From Tindallia magadiensis (lineage in GTDB: Bacteria > Bacillota > Clostridia > Peptostreptococcales > Tindalliaceae), in contig NZ_FOQA01000002.1 in assembly GCF_900113635.1 (NCBI RefSeq), forward strand, positions 372,001 to 436,000: 64,000 nt of DNA. Reading direction: 5' to 3'. Positions within the stretch are counted from its first letter, which is position 1. Each line of letters begins with the position of its first letter. Shown here piece after piece: positions 24,632 to 33,946 of the stretch. Under the pieces are notes generated by a model. It made no database searches. It saw only the letters and a list, made by a program, of their open reading frames with translations, and was not told where the DNA came from. The translations under genes were made by a program, and so were the position numbers.

Positions 24632-25475
24632 ATGGTTAAGAAAGAAAATGCCGGATAAAAAGAGCCTGGATAAAATGCAAGCAATGGTAAAAGACCTGTC
24701 GCTTCATACCGTATGTCAGGAAGCAAATTGCCCCAATGTGGGAGAATGTTTTGAAAAGCGTACGGCTACCTTTATGATTATGGGTGATATATGTACCAGA
24801 GGCTGTCGGTTTTGTGCGGTTGGGAAAGGAGAAGTTCCAGCTTTGGACTGGTCAGAACCTCAACATGTAGCCGATGCGGTAGCGCAACTGGGATTAAAAC
24901 ATGCCGTGATTACTTCGGTTACAAGGGATGATTTGCCAGATGGAGGAGCTGAGCATTTTGCTGAAACCATCCGAAGCATTCGAAAAAAGAATCCTATGAC
25001 AACGATAGAAGTATTGATTCCTGATTTTCAAGGCGATCACAAGGCTTTGGAAATCGTTCTACAGGCAAAGCCGGAAATACTTAACCATAATATTGAAACA
25101 GTCCCCTCTCTTTATGAGACGGTGCGACCTGGTGCGGATTTTCAACGTTCAATGAATTTGCTGGAAGAAGTGAAAAAGAAAACACCTTCGATACTGTCTA
25201 AAACAGGGATCATGGTTGGGCTTGGGGAGATGGAGAAAGAAGTAGTGGAAGTGATGCAGGAGTTAGCGAAAATTCATTGTGATATTTTAACGATTGGTCA
25301 ATATCTGCAACCGTCACCAGAGCATTTGCCTGTAGAAGAATTTGTCACACCGGATCAGTTTGAAAGTTATCAACAACAGGGATTGGCAACAGGGATTTCT
25401 TTTGTGGAGAGTGGTCCTTTTATTCGTAGTTCTTATAACGCTGCTCGTGCCATGGAAGTGCTGAGTAAGAAATGA
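24609..25475 (+). CDS. lipA: Lipoyl synthase
   Basis: A 288-residue radical-SAM enzyme that inserts two sulfurs into protein-bound octanoate. The auxiliary cluster motif is CQEANCPNVGEC and the radical-SAM cluster motif is CTRGCRFC. The conserved C-terminal RSSY-like segment that binds the auxiliary cluster is present (FIRSSYNA). TTG 24609 has GAGGTG upstream and gives the usual KPEWLRKK N-terminus. It overlaps lipB. The pair serves the glycine cleavage system or 2-oxoacid dehydrogenases, none of which is in this window. A terminator follows. Confidence 0.95.
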   Translation: MPVKRKPEWLRKKMPDKKSLDKMQAMVKDLSLHTVCQEANCPNVGECFEKRTATFMIMGDICTRGCRFCAVGKGEVPALDWSEPQHVADAVAQLGLKHAVITSVTRDDLPDGGAEHFAETIRSIRKKNPMTTIEVLIPDFQGDHKALEIVLQAKPEILNHNIETVPSLYETVRPGADFQRSMNLLEEVKKKTPSILSKTGIMVGLGEMEKEVVEVMQELAKIHCDILTIGQYLQPSPEHLPVEEFVTPDQFESYQQQGLATGISFVESGPFIRSSYNAARAMEVLSKK

Positions 25476-25479
25476 TGCA

Positions 25480-25502
25480 GAAGCCGCAAACAGCGGCTTT
25501 TT
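25480..25502 (+). terminator. Terminator after lipBA
   Basis: AAGCCGC and GCGGCTT pair around AAACA with a T run. The 150 bases that follow carry no recognisable gene. Confidence 0.85.
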
Positions 25503-25701
25503 ATGTTTTTTGTTTATTAAAGGAAGAAGGAGTTTTATTGGATATTTCGCTATGAAGTTGAATGCTTGGTGCTCAGTGGGGTACATATTTCTTAAAGAAA
25601 GAATTCTTTGTTGATTGCAGTACAAGAATAGAGGAAAAGCTATTCATTTATGAAATAGGATGAAGGGACACAAGCATCCACTAGAAGGGGGGAGACTTTG
25701 G

Positions 25702-27042
25702 TTGAGAAAAGAAAAGTTAATTGTTCTTGGTGGTGTTGCGGCAGGAATGAGTGCTGCTTCGAAAGCAAAAAGAGAAAATCCTAATCTGGACGTAACCGTA
25801 TATGAAAGAGGTGGATATGTAGCGTATGGTCAGTGTGGGTTACCATACTATTTAGCTGGATACTTAAAAGAAGCAGAAGAATTGATTGTAAGACAACCGG
25901 ATCAATTTAGAGAAAAAGGAATCAAAATATATTTGCATCATGAAGCGATTATGTTGGATCCTTCGTCAAAAATAGTAGAGATAAAAAATAAGCAGAACGG
26001 CAACTTGATAAAGGTGGCCTATGACTATTTAGTTATTGCTACAGGTGCGGATCCTATATGTCCTGATATGCAAGGAACCGATCTGAATGGCATACACCTT
26101 CTTAAAACAATTCCAGATGGAAAAAGAATACATGAAAACATGATGCAAGAGAAGGTTCAGCAAATAACGCTGGTTGGTGGCGGGTATATTAATATGGAAA
26201 TTGCCGAAGCGATGTTGAAGCGTGGTAAAAAAGTTACGGTGGTTCAAAGACCGTCACAGCTCTTAAACACAATGGACCCGGAATTTGGTGAAATGGCAGC
26301 AGAAATATTAAAAAAGCATGGCGTCACCATTCGTTTGGAAGAAACCGTAAGGAAAATGGAAGGCGTGGAAAAAGTTCAATATGTAGTAACGGATTGGCAG
26401 CGCTATTCAACAGATCAAGTGATTTTTGCTCTTGGTATTAAGCCTAACACATCATGGTTGAAGGGATCAGGAGTTGAAATGACAGAAAAAGGAGCGATTA
26501 TGGTTGATGAAAAAAGTCAGACCAATGTAGCAAATGTATTTGCGGCCGGCGACTGTGCAACGGTTTTTCACCGAATACTTAATAAACAGGTATACATGCC
26601 CTTAGGAACTACGGCCAACAAACAAGGCAAAATAGCCGGTGCAGTTATTGCAGGAAAAAATGACAGTTTCCCTGGGATTTTGGGTACTTCTATTGTAAAG
26701 GTAATGGATCTGGCCTTTGGAAAAACTGGAATTACGGAGAAGGAAGCAAAAACAGCTGGAATACCGGTTAAGACAGTAACGGTAAAAGGACAAAATCATG
26801 CCAAGTCCTATCCTGGATCAGAAAAAGTAACGGTGAAACTGGTGTATCATAGAGATAGTCGCCATCTTTTAGGGGGGCAGATAGTAGGGCCTGTAGAAAC
26901 TGGAAAGAGATTGGATGTATTAGCTTTGGCTATTTTTCAGAAAATGACACCTGAAACACTAGGGTTAGTTGATTTTTGCTATGCACCTCCTTTTGCTACC
27001 GTTTGGGATGTTGTTCAAATTGCGGCTAATGCCGCTGATTAA
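25702..27042 (+). CDS. CoA-disulfide reductase / NADH oxidase family flavoprotein
   Basis: A 446-residue FAD- and NAD(P)H-dependent oxidoreductase. The FAD dinucleotide motif (VLGGVAAGMSAA) is at the N-terminus. The redox Cys45 stands in YGQCGLPYYLAG. The NAD(P)H motif is VGGGYINMEIAEAM, the second FAD motif is NVFAAGDCA, and a C-terminal dimerisation domain closes the protein. A single active-site Cys is typical of CoA-disulfide reductases and NADH oxidases or peroxidases in this family, and the exact activity cannot be separated by eye. TTG 25702 is preferred because AGGGGGGAG precedes it; an ATG at 25660 in the same frame has no site. It probably helps manage oxygen or disulfide stress. 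Confidence 0.87.
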   Translation: MRKEKLIVLGGVAAGMSAASKAKRENPNLDVTVYERGGYVAYGQCGLPYYLAGYLKEAEELIVRQPDQFREKGIKIYLHHEAIMLDPSSKIVEIKNKQNGNLIKVAYDYLVIATGADPICPDMQGTDLNGIHLLKTIPDGKRIHENMMQEKVQQITLVGGGYINMEIAEAMLKRGKKVTVVQRPSQLLNTMDPEFGEMAAEILKKHGVTIRLEETVRKMEGVEKVQYVVTDWQRYSTDQVIFALGIKPNTSWLKGSGVEMTEKGAIMVDEKSQTNVANVFAAGDCATVFHRILNKQVYMPLGTTANKQGKIAGAVIAGKNDSFPGILGTSIVKVMDLAFGKTGITEKEAKTAGIPVKTVTVKGQNHAKSYPGSEKVTVKLVYHRDSRHLLGGQIVGPVETGKRLDVLALAIFQKMTPETLGLVDFCYAPPFATVWDVVQIAANAAD

Positions 27043-27093
27043 AGGGATTTACTGAATAATAGACAAAAAACATACCATAAAGGAGTTGTTAAG

Positions 27094-28464
27094 ATGATAA
27101 AAAACTATGTGATTGATACCAATGTAATGATTCATGATCCCTTATTTCTGTATAATTTTCAGGATAACCATTTGATTTTACCCTTGGTAACGGTAGAAGA
27201 GCTGGATGGATTGAAAAAAGCTTCAGGAATGGTAGGTTATCACGCCCGGCAGGTACTAAAAGAATTAAATAAAGTCAGGCAACATGGTGATTTTGTAGAA
27301 GGGATACGATTACCATCAGGAGGACTGATTCGTATTGAGATGAACTATGTGAATATTAACAATCTTCCAGAAGGCATCGATACGAAAAAAAACGATAACA
27401 GAATACTGGCCATTGCAAAAGCATTGGCAGAAAAAGATAAAGAAAGGCCGACGATCCTTGTTACAAAAGATATGTGTATGACCGTAAAGGCAGATGCCTT
27501 AGGGCTAAAGGTTCAGGATTATGAGACTGACAAGATACGAACAGACGATCTTTACAAAGGTTACAGTGAGTTGGAGTTACCTTCAGAAGACATTAATAAG
27601 ATTTATGCTGGCGGCTTGATTGTTCCAGAAACTGTAGCGGAATCCATATATCCAAATCATTTTTTTCATATTAAGAGTAAAGATCAAACAGGTCATGAAG
27701 TGCTTGCGAAAGTAAAAGAAGATCGAATACAACCCTTAGAGTATGCCAATGAGTATACGTGGGGATTGAAGCCGATCAACAGAGAACAAAAGATGGCCAT
27801 GGAATTGTTGCATGATCCGGACATTAATTTTGCAACCATTATAGGTGGTGCTGGCAGTGGTAAAAGTATTATTAGTATAGCTTATGCACTGCAGAGTGTA
27901 TTAGAGAAAAACATGTATAGAAAAATCATTTTTGTCCGTCCGGTTGTTCCTGCAGGAAATGATATTGGCTTTTTACCGGGAGAAGAAAAAGAAAAATTAA
28001 AGCCTTGGATGCAAGCCTTTTATGATGCTGTTGATAATCTTTTTGATCAAAAGCAAAAAGGAAAAAAGGAAGCTGGATCTCGAAATTATGCAAAAGGTGA
28101 AAAACCAGATTTTTCGGTGGAACATTTCATTAACACCTATATGGATGCAGGTGTACTAGAAATGAAAACCTTTAATTATATGCGAGGGAGAACCTTAGCA
28201 AATGCACTGGTGATTGTAGATGAAGCGCAGGAAACAACACCACACCTAGCTAAATTAATGTTAACAAGGGCTGGTGAAGATGCAAAGTTTTTATTCTTAG
28301 GCGATCCTTCCGATAATCAAATTGATAATGTGCTAGTTGATTCAAAGTCTAACGGATTGGTTTATACCGTCGATCGAATGAAACCTTTTGATATTACTGG
28401 TCACATCACGCTTAGACAGGTAGAGAGAAGTCCGTTGGCGCAGCTGGCTGAGAAACACATGTAA
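27094..28464 (+). CDS. PIN-PhoH fusion protein (YlaK-like)
   Basis: A 456-residue protein. The N-terminal PIN nuclease-like domain (about 1-135) has acidic residues in YVIDTNVMIHDP and TKKNDNRILAIA. The C-terminal PhoH ATPase domain (about 225-456) has Walker A GGAGSGKSI and Walker B ALVIVDEAQ. PhoH2-type proteins are reported as ATP-dependent RNA helicase/RNases; the cellular role in Clostridia is uncertain. It starts at ATG 27094 after AAAGGAG. It stands 52 bases after the flavoprotein gene and 67 bases before a diguanylate cyclase gene. Confidence 0.92.
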   Translation: MIKNYVIDTNVMIHDPLFLYNFQDNHLILPLVTVEELDGLKKASGMVGYHARQVLKELNKVRQHGDFVEGIRLPSGGLIRIEMNYVNINNLPEGIDTKKNDNRILAIAKALAEKDKERPTILVTKDMCMTVKADALGLKVQDYETDKIRTDDLYKGYSELELPSEDINKIYAGGLIVPETVAESIYPNHFFHIKSKDQTGHEVLAKVKEDRIQPLEYANEYTWGLKPINREQKMAMELLHDPDINFATIIGGAGSGKSIISIAYALQSVLEKNMYRKIIFVRPVVPAGNDIGFLPGEEKEKLKPWMQAFYDAVDNLFDQKQKGKKEAGSRNYAKGEKPDFSVEHFINTYMDAGVLEMKTFNYMRGRTLANALVIVDEAQETTPHLAKLMLTRAGEDAKFLFLGDPSDNQIDNVLVDSKSNGLVYTVDRMKPFDITGHITLRQVERSPLAQLAEKHM

Positions 28465-28531
28465 AAAACTTCTTTTCATAAAACCTAATGATGGTATAGA
28501 AAAAAAGGAACTAAAAAAAGGGGGGGATTTG

Positions 28532-29722
28532 ATGGACTATTATCATATTGCCAATCGGTTTTTATGGCTTTATTCACTCAGTGTCAGTTTCAGTATTTTG
28601 GTAATGGCCATCAACTTTCCTTATCAGCATAAGCGTGAAAGGTTACTAGGTGCCATTTTTGCCATTCCTTTTTCAGGGTACTTGCTGAGCGGATTGTTAT
28701 TTACTCCGGGTCTACAAATAGATCAAGTATATTGGTTAGCCGAAGTTTTGATGCTAACAGGGGTCATGATGGTTTACTTGGGTTTAATATCAGAAAGAAT
28801 AAATCCAATAACCTTGATAGTAACCACTGCCGTGATGACGGGAATCCTTTTTTTATCGATCGATAAGTTTGCTGCTGATTTTTTGGGTTGGATAAACTAT
28901 CGGACAGCATTATGGTTCTTTTGGATTCCAGGATTGGTGATCTTTACAAAAATTCGTCAATCGAAAGATGCCTTTTATCGATTTCACTACGGGCTTCTGA
29001 TGATTGGTTTGGCTTATACGGTTCAGTTTTTTAGAGGATCTCTCTATGTGCCCGAAGTATCCTTACTTCTTAAAATAGTGGGGTATAGTCTTTTGTTAAT
29101 TCATTTTTCCAGCACCATGGAAAAAGAAATAAAAATGTTGCAACGATCGGTGGATAACTATCAGCGTCGGTTACAAAAAACAGCGGACAATGCGGCAAAA
29201 AGAAAAGAAAATGAATTAATGAGAAGCCATCAGGCTGTTTTGGAAAATGCAAAAAAAGATGGATTAACAGGAGCTTTTAACCGAATCAGTATTATGGACT
29301 TTATTGATGAACAGATAAAACAAAATGATGGCACCTCTTTTTCGGTGTTGATGTTCGATATTGATAAGTTTAAGCGTATCAATGATAACCTGGGCCACGT
29401 AAAAGGAGATATTGCTCTTAAGACCTTAGCCTCTATTACCCAAGGGGTGATTCGTGAGTACGATTATCTGGGACGTTACGGAGGAGATGAATTTATTGTA
29501 TTATTGCCGAAGCTAAATCTTGCAGAAAGCAGGCTGGTGGCCGAGAGGCTTTTGGAAAAAATAAGAAAAACAAAAGAGCCACACTTTACCATTTCTATTG
29601 GGATCTCTGTATTTCCAGAGGATGGTGAAACCGTGCTTGAACTGATACAAATCGCTGATAAGGGCCTTTATAAATCGAAAGAAAAGGGCGGGAACGATGT
29701 TTCTCATCACGAAGTTTTCTGA
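28532..29722 (+). CDS. Membrane-bound diguanylate cyclase (GGDEF)
   Basis: A 396-residue protein with about seven hydrophobic segments in residues 1-195, a coiled-coil linker (about 195-245) and a C-terminal GGDEF domain. The intact GGDEF motif at 317-321 predicts active c-di-GMP synthesis from two GTP. The inhibitory site RxxD (REYD) lies exactly five residues upstream, so product feedback is expected. Either ATG 28532 or the TTG just before it could be used; both follow AGGGGGGGA. A phosphodiesterase-type HD-GYP gene comes next, and a c-di-GMP riboswitch lies 11 kb on. Confidence 0.93.
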   Translation: MDYYHIANRFLWLYSLSVSFSILVMAINFPYQHKRERLLGAIFAIPFSGYLLSGLLFTPGLQIDQVYWLAEVLMLTGVMMVYLGLISERINPITLIVTTAVMTGILFLSIDKFAADFLGWINYRTALWFFWIPGLVIFTKIRQSKDAFYRFHYGLLMIGLAYTVQFFRGSLYVPEVSLLLKIVGYSLLLIHFSSTMEKEIKMLQRSVDNYQRRLQKTADNAAKRKENELMRSHQAVLENAKKDGLTGAFNRISIMDFIDEQIKQNDGTSFSVLMFDIDKFKRINDNLGHVKGDIALKTLASITQGVIREYDYLGRYGGDEFIVLLPKLNLAESRLVAERLLEKIRKTKEPHFTISIGISVFPEDGETVLELIQIADKGLYKSKEKGGNDVSHHEVF

Positions 29723-29818
29723 GGAAGTAAAACTAGAATTGATGTGAATCGGTTCAAGTAAGATAAGCTTGTATTAGGAAAAGTCTATTTCTTTCTGCAA
29801 AGTTGTTATTCGTCAGAC

Positions 29819-29847
29819 TTGTTGAAAAGAGTTTCTTCCAGTATAAT
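29819..29847 (+). promoter_or_regulatory. Promoter of the HD-GYP gene
   Basis: TTGTTG, 17-base spacer, perfect TATAAT, about 40 bases before the start. It makes the HD-GYP gene separately transcribed from the GGDEF gene. Confidence 0.7.
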
Positions 29848-29888
29848 AGTAACGGATAGTCATTTCTGAACTAATGGAGAGGGAAATT

Positions 29889-30974
29889 ATGATAAAAGAA
29901 GTAAAAACCAATTACGCAGAAGAAAAAAGCGTTTTGGCAGAACCAGTCTACAATCGACAGGGTAAAATGATCTATCCTTCGGGTACAGCGATCACTGTTT
30001 TTAATAGAATGCAAATGTATATGGAGGGTGTTCGGCAGATTCGCATCTATGAGAAAATGCTGGACTACCAGCTTCAGGAAATTATTCGACCAGAGATTCA
30101 TAATAAAATGACGGCGCAGTTAAGGCAATTGGTTAGAATCAGAGGGACAAAGCCTGATGAAGATAAGGATTTTAAGCTCTATGAAGTAAAGGCGATGATG
30201 AGTTCTGTTGTGGAAGATTTTTTGGGGGAAAAAGCCGTTATTGAAAAACTGGCCAGCATGAGATCGGCTTACGAATATCTTTATCAACATTCTGTGGGTG
30301 TTATGATAAAATCGATGTTACTGGGAACAAGTCTTGGCTTGTCAAAAATGCAACTTGAATCTTTAGGGAGAGCAGCTATTTTTCATGATATAGGGATGCT
30401 GTTTATTCCTTTAGATATCATGAAAAAGCCAAAACTTACAGAAGAAGAATATCAGACAATTAAAAGTCATCCGATAAAAGGATATCGGTTCTTAAAAGAT
30501 AATGCCAGCTTAGATGTTGAAATCTTGCAAGCGATTTTAGAACATCATGAAAGATGGGATGGTAACGGGTATCCCAATCAGAAAAAGGGTAGTTCGATTC
30601 ATGAAAATGGTCAAATTATCCGGTTAGCCGATACCTTTGATTCCATGTTGAATGATCGACCTTATCGAAAGGCATATTCTGTTTCAGAAGTTCACGAGTT
30701 TATTATGTCGCAGTCGGGAACGCATTTTAATCCTAAACTGGTTGAAGAATTCAAACAAAATATTAATCCATATCCAATCAATACATTAGTGGAGCTTAAC
30801 GATGGTACTTCTGCTGTGGTTACGGGAACCAATGAGCCTTTTCACACAAGACCGGTTCTTACCATTGTAAAGGGACCCTTAAGAGGAAAAAAAATTGATT
30901 TAATGAAAACGAGAAGCTATACGATTATAAAGACCTTGAAAGATCCCGGTGAAGTATCGTATACTGTTGAGTAG
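29889..30974 (+). CDS. HD-GYP domain protein, probable c-di-GMP phosphodiesterase
   Basis: A 361-residue soluble protein. An N-terminal sheet domain (about 1-55, LAEPVYNRQGKMIYPSGTAIT) is typical of HD-GYP proteins. The HD-GYP domain (about 120-300) has the metal pair H166-D167 in IFHDIGML, the second His cluster ILEHHERWDGNGYP, and a complete GYP motif. These residues are those used to hydrolyse c-di-GMP. A short C-terminal domain (about 305-361) follows. ATG 29889 has GGAGAGGG upstream, whereas the ATG at 29874 has none. The cyclase next door and this protein could form a make/break pair. Its N-terminal domain resembles the 60-residue protein under riboswitch control at 40.9 kb. Confidence 0.9.
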   Translation: MIKEVKTNYAEEKSVLAEPVYNRQGKMIYPSGTAITVFNRMQMYMEGVRQIRIYEKMLDYQLQEIIRPEIHNKMTAQLRQLVRIRGTKPDEDKDFKLYEVKAMMSSVVEDFLGEKAVIEKLASMRSAYEYLYQHSVGVMIKSMLLGTSLGLSKMQLESLGRAAIFHDIGMLFIPLDIMKKPKLTEEEYQTIKSHPIKGYRFLKDNASLDVEILQAILEHHERWDGNGYPNQKKGSSIHENGQIIRLADTFDSMLNDRPYRKAYSVSEVHEFIMSQSGTHFNPKLVEEFKQNINPYPINTLVELNDGTSAVVTGTNEPFHTRPVLTIVKGPLRGKKIDLMKTRSYTIIKTLKDPGEVSYTVE

Positions 30975-31042
30975 ACGAAGAGTGCTTTTAAGGGAATCAT
31001 TGAAAAGCAATGGTTTTGGATTTATGTTGGTAGGTGGAAAAA

Positions 31043-31933
31043 ATGGCAAACAAAGAAAATAGTAAAGAAGCGGGAAAAAAAATATCGAAATCTCTAGCCA
31101 TTACGATGATTGCTGGAATTACATTTATGCTTTTGTTTGTTTATGGAACAGCGGGCTTTTTGTTGTTTCAATATTTTAAGCATGAACAGCCGGAAGTGGC
31201 CTCTGCTCCGGTAGAATCTTATGAAGAACCGGAGGAAGAAGAAAAGCCAGAAAGTAGGGAAGAAAACAAGGAGCCAGAAGCACTGCCTTCTTTGCAAGCA
31301 CCACCGTCAGAAATGGTGGCGGCATATCAAACATTAGAGTCGCCAATGGAGCGAAGTATGGAACAGGTAGCGTCTCTGAAAGAAAGTGTTGTGCAGATAG
31401 AAGCAGGAGAAAGTCAAGGTTCCGGAGTGTTGATCAGTGAGTATGGGCATATCGTGACGAATTATCATGTCATTGAATCCTCTCCTTATATGGCAAAAGC
31501 TTATTTTGAGTCTGAGGATGGAACGGTGATGAAAAAAGATTTAATGCTTCTGGGTTATGATAGTCGTCAGGATTTGGCGATTTTGCAATTGAAAAATCGG
31601 GAAGGGATAAATCAAAAGCCGATTCCTTTAGGGGCCGTGTCGGAAGTCAGTGCGGGCCAGAGGATTGTAACCATAGGAAGTCCTCGTGGCCTTATCAACA
31701 CTGTTTCAGATGGAATTGTATCAGGATTAAGGGAAACAGAAGCACAGACATTGATTCAGATTACAGCGCCCATTTCGCCTGGTAATTCCGGCGGTGCGCT
31801 TTTAAACATGAAAGGCGAGTTGATAGGATTAACCACGTTTAAGATTGATCAGTCTGAAAATCTGAACTTTGCTATTTCGGCAAGTGATATTAAGCAGTTG
31901 ATAGATCAAAATCCACAATGGATTAATCCGTGA
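31043..31933 (+). CDS. Membrane-anchored trypsin-like serine protease (S1C, no PDZ)
   Basis: A 296-residue protein with a single transmembrane anchor (about 20-45), an acidic Glu/Pro-rich linker (about 50-95) and a trypsin-fold protease domain. The catalytic triad is visible: H142 (NYHVIE), D177 (RQDLAIL) and S249 (PGNSGGALL). It resembles HtrA/DegP proteases but ends right after the protease domain, with no PDZ. The domain should lie outside the membrane and deal with misfolded envelope proteins. ATG 31043 is preferred to GTG 31034, since TAGGTGG is better spaced for it. The T-box promoter begins 35 bases downstream. Confidence 0.88.
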   Translation: MANKENSKEAGKKISKSLAITMIAGITFMLLFVYGTAGFLLFQYFKHEQPEVASAPVESYEEPEEEEKPESREENKEPEALPSLQAPPSEMVAAYQTLESPMERSMEQVASLKESVVQIEAGESQGSGVLISEYGHIVTNYHVIESSPYMAKAYFESEDGTVMKKDLMLLGYDSRQDLAILQLKNREGINQKPIPLGAVSEVSAGQRIVTIGSPRGLINTVSDGIVSGLRETEAQTLIQITAPISPGNSGGALLNMKGELIGLTTFKIDQSENLNFAISASDIKQLIDQNPQWINP

Positions 31934-31967
31934 TTAGGTAAAGAAATAATAATTAATCAAAATAGTC

Positions 31968-31995
31968 TTGCAAAGTTGTAAGAAGATGATATAAT
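31968..31995 (+). promoter_or_regulatory. Promoter of the aspS-gatCAB T-box transcript
   Basis: TTGCAA, 16-base spacer, perfect TATAAT, placed just upstream of the T-box leader. Confidence 0.7.
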
Positions 31996-32009
31996 AGGTA
32001 AAAATTAAG

Positions 32010-32314
32010 AAAATTGATGTGATGAACGGGAGAGTATATTTGTTGAGGCCTTTAAGCGAGCTGGTGATGGTGAGAGTCCGGCAGGTAAGATGAATAGAAG
32101 AACACCCGGGAGCATCCGACCGAACGGTAAAGATTATGTTTTATCTAGTAGACTCGGACGGTTCTCCACCGATAATGGGAGTGCATATCGAAAACTTTGG
32201 TTTTCCGTATGTTTAATTGAGAGAGTCTGATTTCAGACTAATAAGGGTGGCACCGCGGAATAGTACCCGTCCCTGCATCAGTGTATTTTACACTGAGCAG
32301 TGGACGGGTTTTTT
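32010..32314 (+). promoter_or_regulatory. T-box riboswitch, apparent tRNA-Asn specifier
   Basis: A full T-box leader. It contains a Stem I region with AGAGTA (near 32031) and the distal GCGAGCTGG...GGTGAGAGTCC module, the T-box sequence AGGGTGGCACCGCGG at 32244-32258, and a terminator. The specifier loop appears to be GAAG-AAC-A, giving AAC (Asn) at 32101-32103, directly followed by the conserved purine and the CCCGGG side of the lower stem. Uncharged tRNA-Asn would bind and switch on the downstream aspS-gatCAB genes. The specifier was read by eye, without folding software. Confidence 0.85.
32265..32314 (+). terminator. T-box regulatory terminator
   Basis: ACCCGTCC and GGACGGGT arms with an inner CAGTGT/ACACTG helix are followed by a T run. 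The 5' side should alternatively pair with the T-box sequence as antiterminator. Confidence 0.85.
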
Positions 32315-32343
32315 GTGTTAGTGAGAATGAAAGGAGAATAAGA

Positions 32344-33630
32344 ATGGGCAGAAGTTATGTAAAGGAGCTAGGGCAGAGTTTTGGAAAAGAGGTAGAAGTG
32401 AAAGGATGGGTTCACAAAATCCATGATTTGGGACGGATTGCCTTTGTCACATTACGGGACAAAACAGGACTAGTACAACTGGTATTAGATGAAAAGCAAA
32501 AAGAGGGACTAAGGCTTGAGATGGCTCTGGAAGTAAGAGGGGTCGTCTCAGAAAATACAAAAGCGGTGAACGGACTGGAAATTAATGTAGAACAGCATAA
32601 AGTGGTGGGGGAGGCCCACTATGACAAATTACCGTTTTCTGTGAATAGGAATGAAAAAACTCATTTGGAAACACAGCTGAACCACCGAACGATTAGTTTG
32701 AGAAATCCTCAAACTCGGGCACCATTTATCATTCAGGAAGAAATTGTAACGGCTTTTCGCGAGTATCTAAAGGGTGAGATGTTCTCAGAAATACACACTC
32801 CAAAAATTATTTCTTCAGGCACCGAAGGTGGATCAGAAATGTTTACAGTGAAATATTTTGATTCGCGGGCATTTTTAGCACAGAGCCCCCAATTCTATAA
32901 GCAAATGATGGTAGGTGCTGGATTTGAAAAGGTTTTTGAAATAGGTCACGCCTACCGTTCGGAACTTCATAATACCTGGCGGCATTTGAACGAATATGTT
33001 AGCCTGGACGTAGAGCTAGGGTTTATCGAGGATGAGAAGGATATTATGGACCTAGAAGAGGGTTTGCTAAAGCATATCATTCATCATTTGAACCAAAAAT
33101 GCAAAAAAGAACTGGACCTTCTTGGGGTATCATTACCAGAGATTCAAAAGATACCTCGGATAGAACTGGAAGAAGCCAGAGAAATATTATTGAAGGAGTA
33201 CGGCAAAAAGTCGCCAGTAGGCAATTTGGATGCAGAAGGAGAAGCGCTTTTCTCAGCTTATATCAAAGAAAAGTATGCCAGTGAATTTGTGTTTTTGACT
33301 CGATATCCGGTTAGCAAACGACCGGTCTACACCATGCCCTTTGAAGAAGAACCTTCTTTAACCAGAAGTTTTGACCTGATTTTCAAAGGCTTGGAAATTA
33401 CCACAGGTGGGCAGCGAATTCACAACTATCATCAGCTTAAAGAAAATATGGTGACCTTTGGATTAAAGCCGGAAGATTTTGATTTTTACCTAGAAACTTT
33501 TCGATATGGAATGCCTCCTCACGGAGGATTTGCAATAGGACTGGAGCGTTTGACCATGAAATTCTGCCAGCTGGAAAATATACGGGAAGCAACTTTATTG
33601 CCAAGAGATATGAAAAGAATTACACCTTAA
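32344..33630 (+). CDS. aspS: Aspartate--tRNA(Asp/Asn) ligase, archaeal type
   Basis: A 428-residue class II tRNA synthetase. It has an N-terminal OB-fold anticodon domain (about 1-100) and a catalytic domain with motif 2 (YRSELHNTWRHLNEYVSLDVE region) and motif 3 (GGFAIGLERLTM). The length and lack of the bacterial GAD insertion fit the archaeal-type, usually non-discriminating AspRS. Such enzymes charge tRNA-Asn with Asp. The T-box specifier for Asn and the gatCAB genes behind it support that role. An AsnRS is a possible confusion, because the families are close, but the context favours Asp. ATG 32344 follows AAAGGAG. Confidence 0.87.
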   Translation: MGRSYVKELGQSFGKEVEVKGWVHKIHDLGRIAFVTLRDKTGLVQLVLDEKQKEGLRLEMALEVRGVVSENTKAVNGLEINVEQHKVVGEAHYDKLPFSVNRNEKTHLETQLNHRTISLRNPQTRAPFIIQEEIVTAFREYLKGEMFSEIHTPKIISSGTEGGSEMFTVKYFDSRAFLAQSPQFYKQMMVGAGFEKVFEIGHAYRSELHNTWRHLNEYVSLDVELGFIEDEKDIMDLEEGLLKHIIHHLNQKCKKELDLLGVSLPEIQKIPRIELEEAREILLKEYGKKSPVGNLDAEGEALFSAYIKEKYASEFVFLTRYPVSKRPVYTMPFEEEPSLTRSFDLIFKGLEITTGGQRIHNYHQLKENMVTFGLKPEDFDFYLETFRYGMPPHGGFAIGLERLTMKFCQLENIREATLLPRDMKRITP

Positions 33631-33642
33631 GGAGGCGAAAAA

Positions 33643-33930
33643 ATGAAGATGAAACCGGAAGAAGTGGCTTATATTGCTAAATTGGCAAAGTTAGATTTGA
33701 GCGAAGAAGAAGTGGAACAATATAGCCGTGAATTTGATAATATCTTGGAACATTTTGAAGTAATTTCAAACTTTGATGTAGAAGGTATGGAAAAAGATGT
33801 GTTTAAGCACCAACAGTCAACCATATTAAGAAAAGATGAACCGAGCTTGTTTAAGGATCAAAAGCAGTTGTATCAAAATACAAAAGATCTGAAAGATGGA
33901 CTCATTCGAGTGCCTAAGATTCTGGATTAA
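33643..33930 (+). CDS. gatC: Asp/Glu-tRNA amidotransferase subunit C
   Basis: A 95-residue small subunit that binds and stabilises GatA in the GatCAB complex. The family pattern VAYIAKLAKLDLSEEEVEQYSREFDNIL and the C-terminal LRKDEP block are clear. It starts 13 bases after aspS with AAGGAGG. Its last bases run to within 17 bases of gatA. It shares the T-box-controlled transcript. Confidence 0.95.
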   Translation: MKMKPEEVAYIAKLAKLDLSEEEVEQYSREFDNILEHFEVISNFDVEGMEKDVFKHQQSTILRKDEPSLFKDQKQLYQNTKDLKDGLIRVPKILD

Positions 33931-33946
33931 GTCAAAGGAGGTTACT

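Noticed and set aside
32265-32343. In-frame ATG/GTG starts for aspS inside the T-box terminator
   Set aside because: They would place coding sequence in the terminator hairpin; ATG 32344 has AAAGGAG and the normal family N-terminus.
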